From Trichoplusia ni (taxonomy: Eukaryota > Arthropoda > Insecta > Lepidoptera > Noctuidae), in the NCBI RefSeq assembly GCF_003590095.1, contig NC_039480.1:5061328-5125327 (forward strand): a stretch of DNA of 64,000 nt. Direction: 5' to 3'. Shown here one piece after another: positions 25,301 through 34,187 of the stretch. Numbering within the stretch: position 1 is the first letter of the stretch; each line of letters starts with the position of its first letter. Position numbers and translations under genes: made by a program. Under the pieces are notes generated by a model, which saw only the letters and a program-made list of their open reading frames with translations, was not told the DNA's origin and did not search any database.

Positions 25301-27403
25301 AGGCAACCAGGCAAGCTGTGTCGTACGATCCTCGCGTATGACAGACGTTTGTGTAATCCACGAACGCTTGTTCAGCGTCTGAGTATCTTTACATTTGGCT
25401 TAAACGACGAGGTTTTTAGTCAGGATTTTGAAATTGAGCTATTTCAGAAAAAGATGAATAAATTTTGTTTACTTCTTCATTAAACTTCAGAAACTGTGAT
25501 TTTCAATGCGTCTGTATTTTTTATACGTTGTTTAGGTCTGAAGTTCAACCTCGACGAACCGATTTTGTTGATTTTTAGTTGTCATTTGGTCTCAAAAACT
25601 GCATCATGTTTGGCACAGTAGTTTTTATTTTAAGACGGCTGTTTACCTCTAAAGTACCCAAACAAATTCAAATTAATAAATAACATTACAATTAACATCG
25701 AACGTCTCTATTGTCAAGGAGGAAGAGCTAGTCCAGCTGCTGGAGATCGTATCGTGTGACGCCGCGTGCGTCAACACGCGCACCAGCGAACTGGCGCTCG
25801 TCGTGTTGTACTACAAGCTGGGTGAGTACTAACTCATAATGACACTATATATAATGTTTATATAATTTATTGCGAACAATTTCTAATAATTTCCAATAAT
25901 CATACACGGCTCAGATGGAAACCGATTACTTTCGGAAGTCGGTCGGTATATGGGGCACACCCGCCAGCGTGTGACGTCTGTTGAGGAGGTCAGATAGGCA
26001 GTCGCTCCTTGTAAAACACTGGTACTTAGCTGAATCCGGTTAAACTGGTAGCCGACCCCAACATAGTTGGGAAAAGGTTAGGATGATGATGAGATCTTCA
26101 CTAAATTTACAAAATGTTTCCTTTATACAGAAGAACAGCTAGCGGAATGGTCCCGCGCCAGCGAGGAAGGCGGCGCCCTGCCAGAAGACGCCTACGTCCT
26201 CATCGACTTCGCGCGGCAACTGCAGGCACATTGCAACGTGAGTTATTTGAATATTTATTATAAGTATAAGGTTTTATATGTACTCAAAATATGTCTAAAA
26301 TGTTTGTAAGTTCCGATCTATTGCTTTTTCCATCCATTTTTTATATTTTCAGGACCGAATTAATACACAAAAATTGCCATAAAATAATCACTGTTATTAT
26401 AATATTCTTAACTCGAATGCGTTATCATAACGCATCGTAAAAAACGTCTTAATAAATACATACGTACACTTACCTTTATCATGTCGCGAGCGAGGGTGAG
26501 AAGATTTTAACATAATCGCCACTTCTCATCCTACTACTTACACCTATATCAGGTCTACTACAAGAAATCACGCACGACACATAACACATAAACAAAGATT
26601 ATGGTCATCAAAAATTCTTGCGTCCTGACGATGTTTAAGGATCTTCCCCATAGGCACACGTATACTTATCATCGAAATGTGCGTAGCGGCCCAGACTGCT
26701 TCGTAAATTCACGTTGTCGCGCTGTTAGCGATTATCGCGTTGGTATAAGCGAGTTACGGAGGTCTCGCGTAGTTAAATGTCGCGCGTCGAAGGCGCGAGC
26801 GCTGAAAAGCGCGCGGTTTCTTTTCAAGGAATATTAGGATCACAGAATAGATGGAAGATGATAGTTAACACCATAAGCAACGCTACTTTGACCGCCCTTA
26901 CATACTTTTATGTTCATATACTGACGACACATCTCTCTCCCTCCCAGATGAGTGAAGCCGCCCTGAGCCACGCCCGCACTCGCGTCCGCCACGTGGTGTC
27001 CCGCTACGAGCGCTGCGAGGCGCGCCGCGACCAGCGCCAGCGGCTCGTGTGGCGCCTGTCCGAGAGGACGCTCAAGGTGGGCCCACTGCTGGACTACACT
27101 GGACACGGGGACACGCGTGCCAGATGAATCAACTAAACATTACATTCGCTTGTTCAGGTGCTACGGCCGACAGACCGCCTCACATCCTTGCTGCCGACCA
27201 TCGAGGAGCAACACTTCGCCGTTGACGCCACGCCCACGAGAAACAGGTAACTACCCTACTTCATGTTGTCTTTGTTTGAAGAACAAGTTTCTTAGATATT
27301 AACCCACCATTATTCCACCAGATCGGGCAGTGAGTGCAGTGAAAACGAAGAGACATCAGATTGGCCCCGCAGCCCCGTGCTACCCGTCTACTGCGACAAC
27401 TGA
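22187..27403 (+). CDS. CycG: Cyclin G, nine coding exons, 362 aa
   Basis: Atypical cyclin of the G1/G2 (CCNG) type, which in animals acts in cell-cycle arrest, DNA-damage and growth control, binding PP2A B' subunits and some CDKs. Joining 22187-22354, 23950-24065, 24466-24593, 25050-25216, 25719-25821, 26131-26237, 26948-27076, 27158-27246 and 27322-27403 gives one open frame; all introns are GT-AG and all phases agree. The N-terminal helix around residues 25-50 (YATLNDYLLLE) matches the region before the cyclin box. INLFDRFLTKMKV (residues 90-102) is the family signature, followed by a cyclin fold to about residue 230. LLPTIEE near residue 320 matches the C-terminal LPTIPE-like motif of cyclin G, and the tail is Ser/Glu-rich (PEST-like). 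The ATG at 22187 is the first Met in the frame; the frame stays open upstream, so a longer N terminus is possible. Family identity rests on recalled homology, not a search. Confidence 0.93.
22355..23949 (+). other. Cyclin G intron 1
   Basis: AT-rich intron. It includes a 5'-truncated SINE B fragment at about 23095-23240 (gaagtcagataggcagtcgc). The rest has no recognisable feature; antisense open frames at its edges are shadows of exons 1 and 2. Confidence 0.7.
23950..24065 (+). CDS. CycG: Cyclin G exon 2 (residues 57-95)
   Basis: Acceptor cttcaacag and donor GTAAGC. It carries the first half of the cyclin box, including LPADVLINAINLFDR. The last codon (Arg95) is split after two bases. Confidence 0.95.
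24466..24593 (+). CDS. CycG: Cyclin G exon 3 (residues 95-138)
   Basis: Acceptor tctgcag and donor GTAAGA. It continues FLTKMKVRPCHVPCITVSC, the most conserved cyclin G block. The last codon (Val138) is split after one base. Confidence 0.95.
24594..25718 (+). other. Cyclin G introns 3 and 4
   Basis: The intron before exon 4 carries a LINE-tail fragment at about 24905-24965 (cgtccactgctggacatagg). The intron after exon 4 carries SINE C debris at about 25290-25395 (acgaacgcttgttcag). Confidence 0.55.
25050..25216 (+). CDS. CycG: Cyclin G exon 4 (residues 138-193)
   Basis: Acceptor gtcccacag and donor GTATGT. It encodes ISQSACTAGDVVRMSRVLVD, matching the ISQYRFTVSDLMRMEK-like helix of cyclin G1, then a Leu-rich helix. 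The exon is very GC-rich, which makes several long antisense and out-of-frame reading frames here; those are not genes. Confidence 0.95.
25719..25821 (+). CDS. CycG: Cyclin G exon 5 (residues 194-228)
   Basis: It encodes EELVQLLEIVSCDAACVNTR and then SELALVVLYYKL, the second cyclin-fold half. The donor is GTGAGT. The acceptor (ctattgtcaag) has a short pyrimidine tract and lacks the preferred base before AG, so the exact start is the least certain boundary in the gene, although the phase fits exon 4. Confidence 0.87.
25970..26092 (+). mobile_element. SINE family B, 5'-truncated, in cyclin G intron 5
   Basis: It starts within the element at ttgaggaggtcagataggca and runs through ccccaacatagttgggaaaa to a gatgatgatga tail, the complete 3' end of the family. 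Confidence 0.8.
26131..26237 (+). CDS. CycG: Cyclin G exon 6 (residues 228-263)
   Basis: Acceptor ctttatacag and donor GTGAGT. It encodes EQLAEWSRASEEGG and a helix ending FARQLQAHCN. It finishes in phase 0. Confidence 0.93.
26948..27076 (+). CDS. CycG: Cyclin G exon 7 (residues 264-306)
   Basis: Acceptor ctccctcccag and donor GTGGGC. It encodes a strongly basic helix (RVRHVVSRYERCEARRDQRQ) and WRLSERTLK, aligning with the region of vertebrate cyclin G that precedes the LPTI motif. Phase 0 at both ends. Confidence 0.92.
27158..27246 (+). CDS. CycG: Cyclin G exon 8 (residues 307-336)
   Basis: Acceptor gcttgttcag and donor GTAACT. It contains SLLPTIEEQ, the diagnostic C-terminal motif. The Arg336 codon is split after two bases. 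Confidence 0.93.
27322..27403 (+). CDS. CycG: Cyclin G last coding exon (residues 336-362)
   Basis: Acceptor ttattccaccag. It encodes a Ser/Glu-rich tail (SGSECSENEETSDWP) with an Arg-Ser-Pro site and stops at TGA 27401-27403. The acidic Ser-rich tail looks PEST-like, which fits an unstable cyclin (inference). Confidence 0.93.
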
Positions 27404-28982
27404 GACCCGCCCGTAACTACCCGGTACCTACCCTACCCGTTAGTGACACTAACTGCCGCACTACCTCCACACACGACGTGCAGGTAGTCGATAGATCTGA
27501 CACTACTTCTGCTTGAAGAGATAAGTTATATCTTACAACATATGAAGACGGAAGTTAGACTACGTTACATCATCAGTCCACGTTTTAAAAGTTAACTGAA
27601 CGATGAAAAGTTCAACTGAACTATACAAACAGACACATTAATATAGTTTATTTGATATGCGTTCAAACGGAAGAGGTTCATTTAGACTGCCGTAGAAATA
27701 TCGTGCGGTGTCTAAATAATCTTGGAAGGTAGAATAGAGGGAAATAATTATGTTGCGAGTAAATACTGATTTTATCAAGGATTTTATGAGTTAAGTATCA
27801 TATGAAAAAATATTTAGTTAGCAATACTAAAAATGATTTTTTTTTGTTGTAATATGAGCTCCCTTGGTTGAATATTCAGTATTCATCTTACAATATAATT
27901 ATTTTATCCTATTTTACTGTCATCTTAGTCTGTAGAATAACTCGAGTCAATGTATAACTGCCCCATCGACGAATAAGCTCTATCCTCCATCTGTGGTACT
28001 TTAGTGTCACTTCTGCCACATAACGGTACTTTTAGTGTTAATCCGGCAGCTCACTGTGTCCTAGCACCTTTTGGAATCGAGATCTAATTTATATAAGAAG
28101 TTTATTAAGAAACATTGACAATTTATGCATATGTAGATATGAAATAATAGCATTGAATTTGAGATTGACATTTTTAATGAGAATTTACGATAATTGAATA
28201 AGGCTTTTTGTACACGAGGCAGCGCAAGCTCGCGGCTCGCGTTGCCCCGTGTGTACAGGGCTTTAGACATTCATAGGAAAGTCTAGATTTCGAAAGGTGT
28301 TAGTTATTTTGTTAGAAACTTGAATAATAAATCTCTATTGGGGTGACAAGTTAAACATATCTGATAGCCGGGTCCATTGCTTTCTACGCATTGAAACTGA
28401 CCGAACATTATATTCTGCTTTCTATCAAAGTCCTTGTTGGAAGTCGGTACATGAGTCAGTTTGAATGTGGGAAACGAAATCGCTGTATTTTTAATGAAGA
28501 AAAATTCTGTGTTAATTAATTTATATGAGAAAAGCCGAGGTTCTAAGTTAAGTGGAATGTGCTTGTATGTCTCGAAATAGTGCGCGATCCTAGTTTTTTG
28601 AAAATGTCAAAATGTATGAGATCCGTGTGTTTGGGTGTTGTCTGTATGAGATCAGTGGTGGGACTGTGCGTTTTATGGTTTTAACGTTCGCAGTTCACTC
28701 CCGGCTGTGGTTAAAACTCTATTATAGTGGAATTGCGATGGAATTGTGTTTAAATTGCTCCTCTATTGCTTCTCGGCAATATTAAGCATATTGGTATTCA
28801 AAGTTTTAAATTATATTAAATTAACTCGATTGCTATCCGACTTGTCACAATTGTATCGCAACTGTCGCGCCACAGTCGCGCCACAATCGCTTTAATGTAT
28901 GTTTCGAACTTAGATGTAAGTTAATCCGTATAAAAAGGACAAAAAAAAATCTAAAAAATGGTGCAATTTCAAAATTAATAAA
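27404..28982 (+). other. Cyclin G 3' UTR and downstream sequence
   Basis: AT-rich non-coding sequence follows the stop. AATAAA signals on the + strand lie at 28326-28331 and 28977-28982, so a 3' UTR of about 0.9 to 1.6 kb is plausible. Which signal is used cannot be told from sequence alone. A hairpin at 28200-28264 falls inside it. Confidence 0.45.
28200..28264. repeat. Imperfect hairpin in cyclin G 3' region
   Basis: The left arm ggctttttgtacacgaggca and the right arm tgccccgtgtgtacagggct are near-complementary across a GC-rich centre. It is probably a small dispersed hairpin element that landed in the 3' UTR. Confidence 0.5.
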
Positions 28983-31473
28983 AAAATGCAGTTCAAAATT
29001 ATTATTAATTAAATAAAAATATTATCCAAAGTATTATGAAATGTAAAAGTTGTTTTCTTTTTATACAAATGTATTGCATTGTGCCGATTGCGTTTCTTTT
29101 CGAGGGTTTCTACTAAACGGGCTTTAACAATAATATTCTTTTTTAAGTCTATTAAACGAAAACAATTTTGCAAAACTTCAATTTTTAGTCTACTTCCAGG
29201 AAAAAATTAGAAAAAGTATCCTTCGAAAATACATCTTAATTAAACATAATTTTAGTGCCTCTGAAACCCGTAAAAGTAAAGTTACAAAAAAGCTTCATAA
29301 TTTTAAATCAAAACCCATAAGAATCGCCATCGGTCAACCCAAGCTTTTCCCTACTGTGATTTTTTCTTACAAGAGTGAAAAAGAAGTAAAAAAATAAATA
29401 AAACAATTCCATATTTTTCTTAGAATAAGTAAAAAAAAACGTTGATTTGGGGTCGTTGTGATCGAATAGTAAAAAGTGTTCAAATACTGGTGTTAGTACG
29501 CATAGTATTAATTTATAATTATATAGAATAATTAAAATTGGTGAGCTTTAAAAGTTTAAAAAGTTTTGATTAAAAGTGTTTAGTCGGGTGACTATTCTGC
29601 TGTCGACGTCGCGGACGACCCCTTTTTGCTTTCGTTTTAATTTTAAGAATAACTCCCGTGCACTGAAGTGTCACTTGAGAGTCGGTTTCTTGAACGCCGA
29701 TCAATAAGAAAGTTAGTTCATCAAATAAATTGTTTGAAACGCTGTGTTTTGTAAGTCTTATGCCGATCAGTTGTGACTACAAGGCTTGGGTACAAATTGC
29801 ATTTCTCGAGTGCCAACGCTATTGAAACATTCAAATGTATTGAACTGACAAGTCAAAGTCACGTCACTTGTCGAAAAGGAATGTCGTTTCTATATATTTG
29901 AAGTTTTCTATTCCAATGGGATGTAACATTGTCTAGGGCTCCTGAACGAGCCTTCTTGAGAGCTACTCAAATTCAAGTGACGTTTCAGTGCACGAGTACA
30001 AGTCACACGATTAGAGTGAATGTTAAACTTTTTATATGAGAAAAAGTAAAAAAAAAATCCACCGAAGTTTCTTTTTAAGTACATCTTATTATCAATAATA
30101 TAAGTATTATAGTTATTTGTAAAAATACATTTTTAATTAATTAATTTAATATATTCGTTTCCTTACATCTTTAGACATACTCGGTCGAGTTAAAAAAACA
30201 TCTGATTATAAATTGGCCCGTTTTTTTTCAATTATTTTTATTATTTTCTTAGTAGTTATCACTTATTTCTAAATATCGTAGTAGTTTATAAACTTATAAA
30301 TGACAAAAAAAAATACAAATCTTTGAAAAAAAATTGTAAAAAAAAATTGATCTCAGTTTGTAGTTTTTCTTTATTAAACTTGGGATTTATTTGAACATAC
30401 ATAAATAATTCATATTGTATGTGTATCATTGGCATACTTAGTGACTGCAAAAAAACATCAAAATATTTTCATTTTTTATATAATCTTTGACTAATTTAAT
30501 AATACGCTGGACTGACTTGATGACCGTTTATTGTCAAATATTGTATTAAACAACTGTTTCACTGACAATATATCCATTCTAAACACTCAGGTGCCTACTA
30601 ACACAGTTTAAAGTGATATTACAGTTTGTGGAAGCGAGACAGCGCGCTTCAGTAGAACGCCATCTCCCTCCCACACCCGCTATTATATCACTCTAACAGT
30701 CGCTAGTAGGAGCACAGCTGTCTAGTAGCGGTCGTCCAGCGTGGTATAATACAGGTCACAAGACTGCATTTAATACCATCAGTGCATTTGTTCTTCAATA
30801 CATCCGGCATCAGCTAAGTATGTGTTTTTATTATATTTATATCTGTTCAATAGCATTTTTATTGATAAACATACAATATGATTATTTATGGAAACAGCAA
30901 AATAATGTACATTGAAGCCTGTGATAATGCATAAAAAGTAAAAAGATATCTTTGTTGAGACGAAAAGGAAAAGGTGTTTTACATCTTAATCTGGGAGGCT
31001 GATCAATGTAATGTATTGACAAGTGGACAGTAAATAACAGTGGTCACCTTAACATTAGCCTTCCCGAAGTCTTGGAAAGATTATCTTTTTATTTTAAACG
31101 ATGCGAGTCTTAAAAAATAATGTTTGATAGAAAAACAAACAATATTTTAAGAACGTTTTCTTTTTATAAAAGTATATAAGATCTATTTTACATCGGCCTG
31201 AAGTTACATGATAACATGACTCCATGTGTCATATCCACACCGCTTTGGTCGATGGTAGACTTTTATAAATTATCATTAGTACTGACCGTTTGTAATTTAA
31301 TCGTAATATTTTTATAAGGACCACGTGTACAGTAGAAGTAAGTGATGTGACTTGTTTAAACAATACGATTTTAATACAAAATGGTGACTTGAAACTCTAG
31401 CCATGTGGAGACATAGAGACAGGTAAGAATGTCACTGAGAGCCAATAGGATCGGTTCAAGTGGCAAGTCAACG
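28983..31473. other. Non-coding region between cyclin G and the foldback element
   Basis: AT-rich sequence without exons. A dispersed repeat at about 29827-29940 (tgtattgaactgacaag, aagtcacgtcacttgtcgaa) recurs at 48165-48270 and in part at 33565-33608. The promoter-like segment near 30750 is listed separately. Confidence 0.5.
30745..30823 (+). promoter_or_regulatory. Candidate core promoter and first exon
   Basis: tataata at 30745-30751 lies about 30 bases before tcagtg, an arthropod-type initiator with its A at 30781. A good donor (gtatgtg) follows at about 30823. The surrounding 200 bases are more GC-balanced than the neighbourhood. No + strand coding exon was found downstream, so the gene it would serve is unknown. 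Confidence 0.3.
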
Positions 31474-31481
31474 TTTTGTAT

Positions 31482-32252
31482 GACGTAGTCCAGGAACAGC
31501 ACCCGTCCGAATAGCACCGGCGCGAATAGCACCAAGCCTAGTCCACGAACAGCACCTATCAATATTTTTGGCAGGTGCTATTCGTGGATACAAATTTATT
31601 TTATTATTTGTGTCCACGAACAGCACCTACGGCTCGGCAGCCTAGTGCTGGGATGCATTTGTTTAACAGGACGTTATTAAATGAAAAATATCGATAAAAT
31701 CACTAGAACGTTTATTAAGAACTCGGTCTAGGCGACATTTAAATATAAGAAAAAACAATAAAAAGTCTTATGATAATAATTACTAATCGCGATACTCTAC
31801 TCTCATCACCTTTGATGTGAATAGACTGATTGTGATACATTAAAAATTAGAGTAGCGATACTCTACTCTCATCACCTTTGATGTGAATAGACTGATTGTG
31901 ATACATTAAAAATTAAGAAAGTGTTACAGATTTATAATTTTGTAAGATTAGTAATTATTATCATAAGACTTTTTATTGTTTTTTCTTATATTTAAATGTC
32001 GCCTAGACCGAGTTCTTAATAAACGTTCTAGTGATTTTATCGATATTTTTCATTTAATAACGTCCTGTTAAACAAATGCATCCCAGCACTAGGCTGCCGA
32101 GCCGTAGGTGCTGTTCGTGGACACAAATAATAAAATAAATTTGTATCCACGAATAGCACCTGCCAAAAATATTGATAGGTGCTGTTCGTGGACTAGGCTC
32201 GGTGCTATTCGCGCCGGTGCTATTCGGACGGGTGCTGTTCCTGGACTACGTC
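31482..32252. mobile_element. Foldback element with 307-bp inverted arms
   Basis: The left arm 31482-31788 and right arm 31946-32252 are reverse complements with one mismatch (caccaagcc against caccgagcc). The flanks carry the perfect 8-bp duplication ttttgtat (31474-31481 and 32253-32260). The ends read gacgtagtccaggaacagca inward, not the CAG start of the hAT MITEs nearby. The arms contain repeated gaacagcacc/gaatagcacc motifs. The 157-bp centre holds a direct duplication of period 66. No coding capacity. An 8-bp duplication fits hAT, P, Merlin or Zisupton-type transposases; I cannot assign one. Confidence 0.92.
31789..31916 (+). repeat. 66-bp tandem duplication in the foldback loop
   Basis: gcgatactctactctcatca starts at 31789 and again at 31855. 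The two copies are identical over about 60 bases, to ttaaaaatta. Confidence 0.9.
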
Positions 32253-32528
32253 TTTTGTATTAGACAAGTATGGATATCGCACAATTTAAATGTAAATATT
32301 TGATATAAAAAAAGGAGGAATCTATAAATATTAAACTGATATTATAAGAGAGATAATTTAATAACACGTTTTTTAAGCTTTATTGTTCTCGAATGTAAAT
32401 AAAACCAGGATAATGTTATTATTGACTGTTGAAGCAAGGCTGTCGATCCGCGATGCGATACTTAAAATCTAGCAGCTCTTAAAGTAAGGTGTAGTTAGCG
32501 AAGACATACCCGCACTGTGCTAGATAAT

Positions 32529-32757
32529 GTTGGCCTGTTGGTCTAGTGGTTGGTGACCCTGACTGCTATACCAAAGGTTGAGGGCTCGATTCATTCACCC
32601 AGGACAAATGTTTGTGTGATAAGCATGATCGTTTGTTCTGTGTTTAGGTGTAATTTATCTATATTATGTATGTATTTAGAAATATATTTAAGTATGTTTA
32701 TCAATTGTCTAGTACTCATAATACGAGCTTTGCTCAGTTTGAGACTAGATGGCGTTG
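32529..32757 (+). mobile_element. SINE family A, near full length
   Basis: The tRNA-like head has ggtctagtggttggtgaccc (A box region) and gagggctcgattc (B box). The body has gtttgtgtgataagcatgat and attatgtatgtatttagaaa, and the tail gagactagatggcgttg. The best-preserved copy in the window. Confidence 0.85.
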
Positions 32758-34013
32758 TTACTATATCGCTTCCGAAACGGCAACATCTTATGTAAGAGGT
32801 ATCAGGTCTCCTAAGTTCTGTACTGTGAATAACTATCTCACATACACAGTGTTGAGGTGATGTGTCTGTCAGACTGTATCTGAGCTATATCGTATCGCCG
32901 ACTTGCTTCAACAGCTGATAGCAGACCCGCAGCGAGTGATTATTTGTACAGCAGCGACCAATAAATAGTCAGTACTAATGTTACTTAACTATTACTCACA
33001 AATTAAACTTAATTAAATTGTTGTCTTTTATACTATGAGAAGAGTACAGGAGACAATGTGTATTGCTATCTCTCTCTTGTGCTATGGTTGATTGGACAAT
33101 CTGGTGTCAAACTCTTTTCATATCTAGTAATAGAAGATAAAATTTGATTAAGTTTAGTTAGTTGTAATAAACTATTGTTGAATATTATTTTTAAGCGATC
33201 ACTGGCGGTAAAAACACCAATATTATTGACAATTTATATTAATGACCTGTTTCTAAAGCTTCTCCAAGTTTGAAGCTATCTGTTTTGTAGTTTCTTGTAA
33301 ATCGTTTCAGCAGTATAGTCATATTTTAGTATGTGTCGAGTTAATATGGATTGTCAATAAGCGTATGCATTTAATGTTAAACAATAGTCCTGATAGCGTG
33401 TCTGTAAAGTGAATGTGTGAAGAAAGCGAGTCAAGTAATCTCGAATATGAGAAATAAAATGATGAGACTCTATCCTTTGGTTTTATTTTGTATTCCCATC
33501 CTTAACATTCAGTAGTTGCCCTGGACTTGTGAGTTTACATATCTCTGAGCAATAACTTCGAATCGCTCAAATGTATTGAACTGACACAAAGTAACGTCAC
33601 TTGTTGAATAGTTAGTGTAATTTTTTTAACCTTAAGGCAATCGCGAAATAAGTCAAGCTATTTTAAACAGCGCGGTTAGTGACAGTTCTTCTTTCAACCT
33701 TAGAGTAATCTCCAAATTAAACTCTGCCAGTGCAGTGGGATTGTCTAAAAGGGTCACCGTGGCCCCGGTACACGAAGGGAAAGGAAAGGTGGGACATGGT
33801 TGGAGGTTAGACAGTAGAAGGTTGACACTTCCTTCTGGTCAACCCAAAACGGAAGGAATCCTTAAATTATTTCGCATCCGGAACAAAGGGTAATTTCTTA
33901 AAGAAAAATAAGACAATCTATTTTAAACAGCGTTATTTACAGTCTTCGTGTAGTACATCAGGGTAATTTCCAAAGAAAGAAGAACTTTTCATTTTAAAAA
34001 CAGTTTATTTCTT
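32758..34013. other. Non-coding region downstream of the protease
   Basis: No exon recognised. A short repeat at 33565-33608 (aatgtattgaactgacac) belongs to the family at 29827. A - strand AATAAA near 33487-33482 may serve the protease gene. Confidence 0.5.
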
Positions 34014-34187
34014 TCATTCCCCGGGCCATACAACACTTTCTATCCAATCGACATAGCTTGATATCCTCGTGTAGACGGCTGGGCGGCCACTTTCAGCGCA
34101 CTTCTTACCAAATGACGTGACACCCACCACGTAGAATATACAGGAGTTGTCCTTGGATACCACTTGGAGGGGCGAGCCGGAATCACC
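34014..34187 (-). CDS. Protease last exon: catalytic Ser
   Basis: It starts with GDSGSPLQVV carrying the nucleophile Ser and ends with SYVDWIESVVWPGE and a TGA stop at 34016-34014. An AATAAA (34009-34004, - strand) follows the stop within a few bases and another lies about 530 bases downstream. Confidence 0.96.
   Translation of the reverse strand, partial: GDSGSPLQVVSKDNSCIFYVVGVTSFGKKCAESGRPAVYTRISSYVDWIESVVWPGE

Noticed and set aside
25020..25483. Several long open frames on both strands near 25 kb
   Set aside because: They are shadows of the GC-rich cyclin G exon 4. Only the frame joined by splice sites to exons 3 and 5 shows homology.
26418..26436. Perfect 9-bp palindrome (atgcgttat c ataacgcat) in a cyclin G intron
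   Set aside because: Short palindromes of this size are expected by chance in a 64-kb AT-rich window and nothing nearby supports a function.
32529..32600. tRNA-like cloverleaf heads at 32529, 35087, 34535, 42740, 41100, 6718 and 56290
   Set aside because: They have A and B boxes but mismatched acceptor arms and are joined to conserved SINE bodies, so they are SINE heads and not tRNA genes.
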